Below are positions 17,015 to 24,318 of a stretch of 64,000 nt of DNA, one piece after another (position 1 is the first letter of the stretch; every line of letters starts with the position of its first letter). The notes beneath the pieces are model-generated. The model was not told where the DNA came from and searched no databases. It saw nothing but the letters and a program-made list of their open reading frames with translations. The translations under genes were made by a program, and so were the position numbers. The DNA is from JAXMAO01 sp046350375 (GTDB lineage Bacteria; Planctomycetota; Phycisphaerae; UBA1845; UTPLA1). Location of the stretch: assembly GCA_046350375.1 (NCBI GenBank), contig JAXMAO010000007.1, positions 62,001 through 126,000 of the forward strand, in the 5' to 3' direction.

Positions 17015-18343
17015 CTACGTCTGGCAGACGTCGCCGGTGCCGATCAGCCACATGCGGTTCTTGCCGGCGCGCTTGGCCGCAAGGGCCGCCTGGTCGGCGT
17101 GGTGCAACAGGTCCGCGGCCGTGCGGGCGTCGGTGGGAAAGCGCGCCAGCCCGCCGCTGCACGTCAGCCCGCCCATCGAGCGCGGGCCCAGACGCGCGAA
17201 CTCGTGCGTCGCCAACCGGTGGCGGAAGCGGTTCAGCACGTTGACCACCTCGCGCGGATGCTGCGACCCGGCCGAACGCGGCCCGGCCGGATCCCAGAAG
17301 ACCACCACGAACTCGTCGCCGCCATAGCGCGACACCAGGTCGTGCTTGCGGCAGCAGGCGCGGAACAGCCGGCCGGTCTCGCGGATGATCTCGTCGCCGA
17401 CGTCGTGCCCGAAGCGGTCGTTGAAGGTCTTGAAGTCGTCGATGTCGAACAGCAGCAGCGTCACGGGGAACTCTTCGCGCTCGGCCCGCGCCAGCAGGTC
17501 CTCGAGAAAGTGCTGCAGGTGGCGCCGGTTCGGCAGGCCGGTCAGCTCATCCTCGTACGCCAGCCGCCGCCAGTGGCGCGACCGCGCCGCCAGGTCGACC
17601 AGGCTGCCGAACAGCGCCGCATAGTCCCGCAGCCGCAGGGCATCGGCGGCCGAATAGGCGCCCGTCTCGCTCGGGCCGATGCGAATCTGCCCGGCCACGC
17701 GCCCGCGCCGCACGATCTCCTGGATCAGCACCGCCCGCGACAGCAGCTCGGCGTGCTGCGCCCCCACCGCCCCGTTCGATCCGTCGACCACCACCATCGC
17801 CGATTCGGCCCGCAGCGCCGCCGCCACCACCGCGGCCATCTCGCGCAGCAGCTCGCGCCCGCCCGCGACTGCCACCGGCAGCAGCTGCGCCAGCCGCTGC
17901 AAGTCGTCGGTGCTGGGGCCGCGCACCAGCGGCGAGTCGCTCACCCATCGCTCGCGCGTCCGCCGCGACGGCACGTGCAGCGCCGCCTGGAGGTCTTCGG
18001 CGCTGGGCGGATAGATGACGTAGTCATCCGCCCCCGCCGAAAGCAGCCGCCGGCAGAGCGGCTCGTCGTGCGGCTCGCCGCACAGCACCACCCGCGCCGA
18101 CCCGGCCGCCTGCTTGATCGTTCCGACCGCGCTCTCCATCCGCCGGCACTCGCGGTCGATCCCCAGGACCACGCCCTGCGTCGGGGCGCGCGGCAGCTCG
18201 GCCAGCGCCGACAGGTAGTCGCGCGCCGTCGCCACCGGCACGGGCGCGAAACACTCGCTCACGATTGGCGCCAGCCGCTCCGAATCGCCCGCCACCAGCA
18301 GGCGCGATTCGACGTAGCCGAAATGGTCCTCGTCGCCAGTCAT
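17015..18343 (-). CDS. Diguanylate cyclase with degenerate receiver domain
   Basis: The protein has 442 residues. The N-terminal 125 residues have a receiver-like fold ending in GADDYVIYPPS. The usual Lys-Pro pair is altered and the expected phosphoaspartate position is not convincing (VVLGIDRE). A middle region of about 150 residues may be GAF-like. The C-terminal GGDEF domain is intact: DELTGLPNRR, then LVSRYGGDEF at about residue 335. R-K-H-D sits five residues before GGDEF, which matches the allosteric inhibitory site for cyclic-di-GMP. It should make cyclic-di-GMP with product feedback. Its ATG overlaps the stop of the upstream receiver-like gene by four bases, so the two are translationally coupled. 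Confidence 0.88.
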   Translation of the reverse strand: MTGDEDHFGYVESRLLVAGDSERLAPIVSECFAPVPVATARDYLSALAELPRAPTQGVVLGIDRECRRMESAVGTIKQAAGSARVVLCGEPHDEPLCRRLLSAGADDYVIYPPSAEDLQAALHVPSRRTRERWVSDSPLVRGPSTDDLQRLAQLLPVAVAGGRELLREMAAVVAAALRAESAMVVVDGSNGAVGAQHAELLSRAVLIQEIVRRGRVAGQIRIGPSETGAYSAADALRLRDYAALFGSLVDLAARSRHWRRLAYEDELTGLPNRRHLQHFLEDLLARAEREEFPVTLLLFDIDDFKTFNDRFGHDVGDEIIRETGRLFRACCRKHDLVSRYGGDEFVVVFWDPAGPRSAGSQHPREVVNVLNRFRHRLATHEFARLGPRSMGGLTCSGGLARFPTDARTAADLLHHADQAALAAKRAGKNRMWLIGTGDVCQT

Positions 18344-19020
18344 GGTTCGGCGCCCGGCTCCGCGGCCCCCGCCGCGCCCGGCTCGTCGCCGCGCAGCAGG
18401 GCCTCAATCTCCACCGGCGTCACTTCCACGTCGTCGGAGGCCGCGCGCGGCGGCGCTGCCGGCTCGCTCCGCGGCGGCCCGCGCCGCACCACCGTGCGAC
18501 CCAGGTCGCTCGCCATCCGCGCCCGCACCGTCTCGTGCATCGATCCGCCGCCGGCGTCCGCATTCGATCTGTCCGCCGATTCCGCCGCGCCGCCGATCCG
18601 ATCATCGCCGCGCGCGCCGTCCGTCTCCGGCCGCAGGATGCCCAGCGAGTCGAGAATCTGCCGCGCCCGGGACACCGCGTCCGCCGCCGACATCGGCCCC
18701 GCGCCCGCGGGCCGTTCGCCGTCGCCGGCCGGAACCGCCCCGATCGCGCCCGCCATGATCCACGGGAAGTAGTGCCGCACCACGCCGAAGAAACGCTGCT
18801 CGGCATGGTCGGCCGCGCGGGTGTCGAACAGCACCATGCGAACGCTGCGCCGCGCGTCGCTCGCCAGCCGCAAGACCGTCTGATAAACGTCGGACTCGAC
18901 GCCGACCGACACACCCGCTGCGCTCAGCCCGTCGCGATATTCGCGCAGCAGGGGGTCATCCGCGTCGGACACGATGAGGACCAGCGGCTCGGTGGCGAGT
19001 GTGGCGGCGGAAGTCGACAT
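18340..19020 (-). CDS. Receiver-like protein with disordered tail
   Basis: This 226-residue protein has an N-terminal receiver-like alpha/beta fold: the first strand LVLIVSDADD carries acidic residues, and MVLFDTRAADHAE may hold an aspartate equivalent to a phosphoacceptor. The fold seems cut short, since the usual threonine and lysine are not visible. The tail from about residue 115 is rich in Ala, Gly, Glu and Arg and is likely disordered, with a short acidic segment near the end (DVEVTPVEIEALLRG). It overlaps the diguanylate cyclase gene by ATGA, so the two products probably act together. The interpretation as a pseudo-receiver partner is inference. Confidence 0.6.
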   Translation of the reverse strand: MSTSAATLATEPLVLIVSDADDPLLREYRDGLSAAGVSVGVESDVYQTVLRLASDARRSVRMVLFDTRAADHAEQRFFGVVRHYFPWIMAGAIGAVPAGDGERPAGAGPMSAADAVSRARQILDSLGILRPETDGARGDDRIGGAAESADRSNADAGGGSMHETVRARMASDLGRTVVRRGPPRSEPAAPPRAASDDVEVTPVEIEALLRGDEPGAAGAAEPGAEP

Positions 19021-19209
19021 GGCTCACACCCGGACGGGCGGCGGACGTGCACCTCACCCGTAAGATAACTTGGTCTCTTGCAAGTGCTTATCGCCGATCG
19101 CCGCGCAGCCTTCGTCGCGACGCATCGGCCGGCCGGTCGCGGCGCTGCCCGATCTCGGCCGACACACCGCCACGGGAGTCTATGAGCCTCGGATGGGGGA
19201 GTCAAAAAC

Positions 19210-19237
19210 TTGTCGGCCGAGCGAGAGTCCCTATCAT
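19210..19237 (+). promoter_or_regulatory. Promoter of dacB
   Basis: TTGTCG (19210-19215), a 16-base spacer and TATCAT (19232-19237) lie 34 bases upstream of the chosen dacB start. The same -10 sequence occurs before dnaE and both tRNA genes. Confidence 0.6.
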
Positions 19238-19271
19238 CGGCGTCCGTTGAACCTCTGGATTGGATCGCTGC

Positions 19272-20825
19272 ATGGATGCACCCATTCGACTCCGCGCCGT
19301 CCGCATTCGCACCCTCTGCCGCGCCTGGCTGCTCTTGGTCGCGCTCGCCGCGCCGGCCCGCGCCGATTACGACCTGCAGCGCCTGTCGCGCCTGCTGAAC
19401 GAGGCCCTCTCGGCACACAACGACCGCAGGGCCATTCTCTCGGCCCACGTGGTTGACCTCGCCGATGGCCGCACGCTCTTCGAATTCAGCGCCGACACCC
19501 CGCTCATCCCTGCCAGCGTTCACAAGGTGATCGCCTGCTCCGCCGCGCTGAACAAGCTCGGGCCGCAGTTCCAGTTCTCAACGCGGCTCGCCATTAGCGA
19601 CCAGGACCTGGTCCTCGTCGGCGACGGCGACCCCACGCTCGGTGATCCCAAGCTCGCCAAGGCTCGCGGCGCGGCCGAAGCCGGCAGCGCGTTCGACCAC
19701 TGGGCCGCCGCCCTGCTGAGCGCCAACATCCGCCGCATCCCCGGCCGGCTGCTCGTCGACGACTCCATCTTCGACGACACGCTCGTCCATCCGTCGTGGC
19801 CGACCGACCAGTTCCAGGAGTGGTACGAAGCGCCGATCGGCGGCCTCAACTTCGCCGACAACTGCGTCGAGGTGGACCTCACGCCCGGCGCCCGCGGCTC
19901 GACACCGCTCCTGGCGCTCGTGCCGCCCAACAGCTTCATGACGCTGCTCGATCGCACCCAGCCCGCCGGCCGCGCCGGACTCGCCGCTCGCCGCCCGCGC
20001 GACAGCTCGCAGATCATCGTCACCGGCACGGCTTCCCGCGCCGCGCATCTCGGGCCGATCACCGTCAGCGACCCCGGCCTGTTCACCGCCGCGGCGCTGC
20101 GCGCGGCGCTGGCGGAACGCGGCATCACCATCGCCGGCCCGACCGAGCGCCGCCGCGTCACCGACGACGCCCGCCGCCTGCTGCCCGGCTTTCGCGAACT
20201 CGACGCCGCCCGCGCCCCGATCGCCGACGCCGTCGGCCGCGCCTGCACCGACAGCCTCGGCATGATGGCCGAGTGTCTCTTCAAGCGCACCGGCTGCGCC
20301 CCGGGGCGCACCGGCTCGTGGTCGAGCGGCGCCATCGAGGTCATGGCCTACCTGCGTTCCATCGGCGTGCGCGACGACGCCTTCGTCATCGACGACGGCA
20401 GCGGCCTGTCGCGCCGCAACCGCGTGAGCGCCCGCGCCGTCACCACCGTCCTGGCGGCCGCCGCCCGCGGTCCGGCCGCCTCGCTGCTCTACCAATCGCT
20501 CGCCGAGGCCGGCGTCTCCGGCACGCTGCGCCGCCGCTTCCGCACGCCGCAGCTCGCCGGGCGAATCCGCGCCAAGACCGGCTACATCAACGGCGTCCGC
20601 ACGCTGGCGGGCTACGTCGACACCCGCGACGGCCACCGCCTGGCCTTCGCCTTCCTCTACAACGGCACGCCCAACACCTCGAAGCTCACCCATTGCCAGG
20701 ACGCCGCCTGCTCCATCCTCGCCAGCCTGCCGGACATTGCCGACGCCTCGGTGCCGGCCGCCGCGACGCGCCCTGCGACCAAGCCGGCCAAGCGCCGCAC
20801 CCCCGCCAGCGCGGCGCGGAAATAG
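19272..20825 (+). CDS. dacB: D-alanyl-D-alanine carboxypeptidase/endopeptidase, PBP4 type (S13)
   Basis: This penicillin-binding protein trims or cleaves peptide cross-links of peptidoglycan in the periplasm. From ATG 19272 it has 517 residues and a signal peptide (TLCRAWLLLVALAAPARA). The nucleophile motif is S82-V-H-K85 within IPASVHK, the second motif lies in DDGSGLSRRN near residue 375, and K435-T-G occurs in AKTGYING. The large insertion between the first two motifs is typical of family S13. An in-frame TTG at 19260 would add four residues, but the ATG has GGATTGGA before it. The low-complexity C-terminus (Pro/Ala/Lys) may bind the wall. Its presence argues for a peptidoglycan wall in this organism. 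Confidence 0.92.
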   Translation: MDAPIRLRAVRIRTLCRAWLLLVALAAPARADYDLQRLSRLLNEALSAHNDRRAILSAHVVDLADGRTLFEFSADTPLIPASVHKVIACSAALNKLGPQFQFSTRLAISDQDLVLVGDGDPTLGDPKLAKARGAAEAGSAFDHWAAALLSANIRRIPGRLLVDDSIFDDTLVHPSWPTDQFQEWYEAPIGGLNFADNCVEVDLTPGARGSTPLLALVPPNSFMTLLDRTQPAGRAGLAARRPRDSSQIIVTGTASRAAHLGPITVSDPGLFTAAALRAALAERGITIAGPTERRRVTDDARRLLPGFRELDAARAPIADAVGRACTDSLGMMAECLFKRTGCAPGRTGSWSSGAIEVMAYLRSIGVRDDAFVIDDGSGLSRRNRVSARAVTTVLAAAARGPAASLLYQSLAEAGVSGTLRRRFRTPQLAGRIRAKTGYINGVRTLAGYVDTRDGHRLAFAFLYNGTPNTSKLTHCQDAACSILASLPDIADASVPAAATRPATKPAKRRTPASAARK

Positions 20826-20909
20826 GCCACGCCGCGCGGCAGCCGCGCCGGCCGATCAGTTCATTCGTTTGAAAAGGTCGCGATTGTGAAACGCCGCGTC
20901 GGCGGACGC

Positions 20910-21308
20910 CTACGGGTGCATGCCCGGTCCCGGGGTCTCGGGCGGCATCGAGGTGGCCGCGGTCGTCATCTCGACGTAGGCCATGCGGAGGTGATAGAGC
21001 GTCGTATCCAGAATGCGTTTTTCGTCCGGCGTGACGTTGCCGGCAGTCTTCTTGTCGAGCACTTCGAGCAGGTCGATGAAGTGCTTGGCGAGCTCGGGAT
21101 TGGGGGGAATCTGCTGCCCCGCTGGCCCACCCAGGCCGCCCAGACCGACCATCGCCTGCATCGCCAGCGTGTTGATGATGCCGTTGAACGTGGCCTCACC
21201 CATCCCGGCTTGCGGCGCGTCATCAGCCTCGCGCGACAGCCGCTCTTTCTCGCGGGCTGCCTCGGCCTTCCAGTCGTCGTCGATGTGCAGGCGTTGTGAA
21301 TCGCTCAC
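20910..21308 (-). CDS. DUF1844 family protein
   Basis: From GTG 21308 the protein has 132 residues. It matches DUF1844: a short charged N-terminus, then helices ATFNGIINTLAMQAMVGLGG and HFIDLLEVLDKKTAGNVTPDEKRILDTTL, ending in LRMAYVEM. The segment Asp-Leu-Leu-x-x-Leu-x-x-Lys-Thr-x-Gly-Asn is the family signature. The function is unknown; members occur in Planctomycetota, Acidobacteriota and others. A longer frame to 21401 is open, but its first 31 residues are proline/arginine rich and unlike the family, so the GTG is preferred. The gene is convergent with dacB. Confidence 0.8.
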   Translation of the reverse strand: MSDSQRLHIDDDWKAEAAREKERLSREADDAPQAGMGEATFNGIINTLAMQAMVGLGGLGGPAGQQIPPNPELAKHFIDLLEVLDKKTAGNVTPDEKRILDTTLYHLRMAYVEMTTAATSMPPETPGPGMHP

Positions 21309-21480
21309 GGTGCATCGGCCCCGGCTGTGCGTGGGAAGTAAAAAAGGCCAGGGTCCGGGCGCGGCTGGGGGGGACCGCGGGGATCCGGAGCGCCTGGCCA
21401 AAATCGTCCAACCGGGTCTAGGCTAACCGTTCGCCCGGTAAGATCAAGCAAAAAAAGTCACAAATCGCGGATATCGCGCA

Positions 21481-22734
21481 TCACTCCAGCGACGCGCAAA
21501 TCCCGTTGTGAACTAACCTTTCGCCACGCAACCAGACCTCGCGAATCTGCGTTGCGTCGCTCATTCGGATGGCGCCCCCGTCTGCGACAGTGACCCCATC
21601 CAACGAAATTAGATCGGCACTCTTCCCCGTTTCGATCGAGCCACATTCCGCCTCCACGCCCAGCGCATTCGCGCCCGCCAGCGTGGCCATTCGCAGCAGC
21701 CGCGCAGAATCGGCCGCCTCAATTCCCGTGCCGCGCCGCAGCGCCAGCAGCTCATCCAGCAGCGACAGCGACGGCGTGCAGCCGCGCCCGTCGGTTCCCA
21801 GGCAGACATTCACCCCCGCTGCCAGCATCTCGCGCCAGCGATGGCCGACGTGGCCGAAATAGGCCGCCGCCCGCGGACAGTAGACCACCGAAACGCCGCG
21901 CGCCAACCACGCAATCTGCTCATCGCTGTAGTAGTTCACGTGGGCCAGCAGCGCCGGCGGCGCGCGACGTCGGCCCGCTCAGCCGCGCTGAAAAATCATC
22001 GCCGCCCGTCGCGGCTGCGTTCGGCAGGCCGTGCCGCGCCAGAAACTCCTTGCCGCGCCGCCGCCCGCGCGCAGCCAGGCCACCTCTTCGCGCGTCTCGG
22101 CGACGCATGCATCGTCAACGGCAGCCCGCGCCGCCGCGCAGCACCACCGCGGCCAGGTCGTCCGGCGTCACGTTGTAGAGCGAGTGCGGCGTGACTCCCA
22201 GCCGCGTCAGTTCGTCCGCCTGCCCGGCCAGCTCATCCAGCCGCTCTGCAGGGCTGCGGCGGCTACCGGCGGATTTGTCGCGCGCTTCGATCAGCTCCAC
22301 GAAGCAGACCTTGCGGAGTGGCACGCCGCGCGCGCCGCCACGTTCCGCCCGGTCCGAGAGATGTCGCCGACGCACGTCACTCCCGCCGCCACGCTTTGCA
22401 GCGCCCCCGCCCGCGCGGAGCCGTCCGGCTCGTTCGCGTCGATCGCCGGCTGCCGCAGCGCTTGACGCGGCTCCAGCCACTTCCCAGAACGGCCCGGGCA
22501 TCCTCGCCCCGGCGAGGCCGCGTCGCTGTTCCAGGTGCGTCGTCTTGCGTTGACGAAGCCCACTTCGCGGCGCCCGTCGCCGCGCCTCCTCGACGCGCGC
22601 CCCCGCGCCGCCGCGCAGCGCCGCCCAGCGATCGACCGCCACGATCCGCCCGCGCTCGACCCGCACCGCTCCATCCTCGATCGGCGGGCCGCAATCAGCA
22701 GCACCCAGCAGCGGGCACGGATCAGCGTCGACAT
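21481..22734 (-). pseudogene. Amidohydrolase (probable aminodeoxyfutalosine deaminase), multiply frameshifted
   Basis: The gene reads from MSTLIRARC at 22734 to the stop at 21481, but only by changing frame at least four times. Recognisable pieces in order are: RVERGRIVAVDRWAALRG (from about 22666); GFVNA, with a damaged HxH metal site; PFWE/KWLEP; AGALQSVAAGVTCVGDISRTGRNVAA; KVCFVELIEA; AERLDELAGQADELTRLGVTPHSLYNVTPDDLA; KEFLARHGLPN; and an intact C-terminal 150 residues (PPALLAHVNYYSDEQIAWLARG to IREVWLRGERLV, with the LGTDG metal aspartate). This is the layout of the chlorohydrolase/aminodeoxyfutalosine deaminase family. Its position 36 bases after mqnC supports a role in menaquinone synthesis. 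The lesions include substitutions as well as indels. They may be real decay or poor sequence, since the frame is clean outside 21940-22734. Confidence 0.75.
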
Positions 22735-22769
22735 GAGTCCAGGTCAGTCGATCAGCCCGGTAGTAGAAA

Positions 22770-23960
22770 TCACGCTTGCGGCTGCCGTAGGCGTCGCGCG
22801 TCGAGACGCCGGATCTCGGCCTCGTTCAGACAGAAGGTGGTGCCCGCGGCCGAGACGACGTTCTCCTCCATCATCACGCTGCCCATGTCGTTCGCCCCGT
22901 ACAACAGCGCGATCTGCCCGATCTTCGGGCCCATCGTCACCCAGCTCGACTGAATGTGCGCAACGTTGTCCAGAAACAGCCGCGACAAAGCCAGCATGCG
23001 CAGATACTCGCTCGCGTCGGCCAGCAGCAGGTGGCGGCCATCGGGAATGGGTCGGCCGTCGCGCGTCCGCGGCGCGTCATCGGGCAGCGGCCGGACGCGA
23101 CCCAGCGGCGTGTCGCCGGGCTGAAAGGTCCAGCAGATGAACGCCGAGAACCCGCCGCCGTTGCCGCGCGCCAACGACTCGTCCTGAAGTTCGCGCAGCA
23201 GGCGCAGGTGCTCGATCCGCTCGCCGATCGTCTCGATGTGGCCGAACATCAGCGTGCAGCTCGTCTGCATGCCGATGGCGTGCGCCTGGCGCATCACCTC
23301 CAGCCATTCGTGCGTCAGCGTCTTGCCCTGCCCGATTCGCTCGCGCACGCGGTCGGCCAGCACCTCGCCGCCGCCGCCCGGCACGCTGTGCAGCCCGGCC
23401 TCGCGCAGCCGCAGCAGCACGTCGCGAATCGACAGCCCGAAGACCTGGTGAAACGCGAATATCTCCGGCGGGCTGAACGCGTGAATGTGAACTGTCGGAT
23501 ACTCGCGCCGGATAAAGCGCATCAGTTCGAGATACCACTCGAACGGCAGCCCGGCCTGACCGTCGGCCGGCACCAGCCCGCCTTGCATCAGAATCTGCGT
23601 TCCGCCGATCGCCAGCAGCTCTTCGATCTTCCGCCCGATGTCGGCGTAGCTGAGCGTGTAGCCGGCCGGAAGGTCGCTGCGACCCGATGGCGACTCCGGC
23701 GGGTCGGCCTTGAAATTGCAGAAGATGCACTTCGCGGTGCACCAGTTGGCGTAGTTGATGTTGCGGTCGACGACATAAGTCCGCCACTGCTCCGGGTGCA
23801 TTTGAAGCGTGACGGCGTGCGCCTGCCGGCCGAGGTCGTGCAGGGTCGCCTCGGCCCACATTCGCTCACACTCGGCGGGGCTGAGCCGGGGCCGGGCAAC
23901 GGACGATTCCGTGCCGTTCTCAATCGCAGCCGACGCTGGACTGGTCCGTAATTCACACAC
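22770..23960 (-). CDS. mqnC: Cyclic dehypoxanthinyl futalosine synthase
   Basis: This radical SAM enzyme cyclises dehypoxanthinyl futalosine in the futalosine route to menaquinone. The cluster motif is C74-T-A-K-C78-I-F-C81, within VDRNINYANWC. Family signatures follow: GLHSVPGGGGEVL, then the segment from EWLEVMRQAH to MFGHIET, FICWTFQPGDTPLG, and SSWVTMGPKIGQIALLYGANDMGS. These are MqnC rather than MqnE features. The start was set at GTG 23960, where GGGAGG lies 8 bases upstream; this gives 396 residues, and a frame to 24086 is open without similarity. The downstream amidohydrolase is probably the pathway deaminase. The metalloprotease gene is divergent. Confidence 0.92.
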   Translation of the reverse strand: MCELRTSPASAAIENGTESSVARPRLSPAECERMWAEATLHDLGRQAHAVTLQMHPEQWRTYVVDRNINYANWCTAKCIFCNFKADPPESPSGRSDLPAGYTLSYADIGRKIEELLAIGGTQILMQGGLVPADGQAGLPFEWYLELMRFIRREYPTVHIHAFSPPEIFAFHQVFGLSIRDVLLRLREAGLHSVPGGGGEVLADRVRERIGQGKTLTHEWLEVMRQAHAIGMQTSCTLMFGHIETIGERIEHLRLLRELQDESLARGNGGGFSAFICWTFQPGDTPLGRVRPLPDDAPRTRDGRPIPDGRHLLLADASEYLRMLALSRLFLDNVAHIQSSWVTMGPKIGQIALLYGANDMGSVMMEENVVSAAGTTFCLNEAEIRRLDARRLRQPQA

Positions 23961-24318
23961 CGGCAGATCCTCCCAATGTGTCCCCCGGTCGGCGCCAGAC
24001 GACGGGGCGGCACCCAATCGGAAGCCGGATACTAACAATCGACGAAGTTGCCCACCAGTTTTCGGGCCCAGGGCTGGTTTCGACACCCGGTCTTGCCGTA
24101 TAATGGGGTACGGCGATTCTCCGTCATGGCAGCCGATCGCGTGGGTCGGTGGGGACAGGCTCTACTCGGCGCGCGCCGAGGAGCACAGAGTCGCGAGCCG
24201 ACACGCTTCGACATGTGGGGCGGTTCGCGTAATGCGGCGGCTGCCGCAACGCAACATTGAGCGCGATCGAGTTCGCGTCGCTGGCACGCGGCGCGCGCGA
24301 TCACGGGAGCTGTTTACG
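23961..24318. other. Divergent intergenic region, mqnC and metalloprotease
   Basis: No gene is convincing here. The plus strand contains TATAAT (24099-24104) about 215 bases before the metalloprotease ATG, but the expected -35 position holds only a weak match (TGGTTT). A long leader is therefore possible. CGGGAG precedes the metalloprotease ATG. Confidence 0.35.

Noticed and set aside
15413..18772. Open frame of about 1100 codons on the plus strand across rimO, ychF and the cyclase gene
   Set aside because: It is the antisense shadow of three well-supported minus-strand genes. Its product is rich in Arg/Pro/His with no domain. Very high G+C removes stops from such frames.
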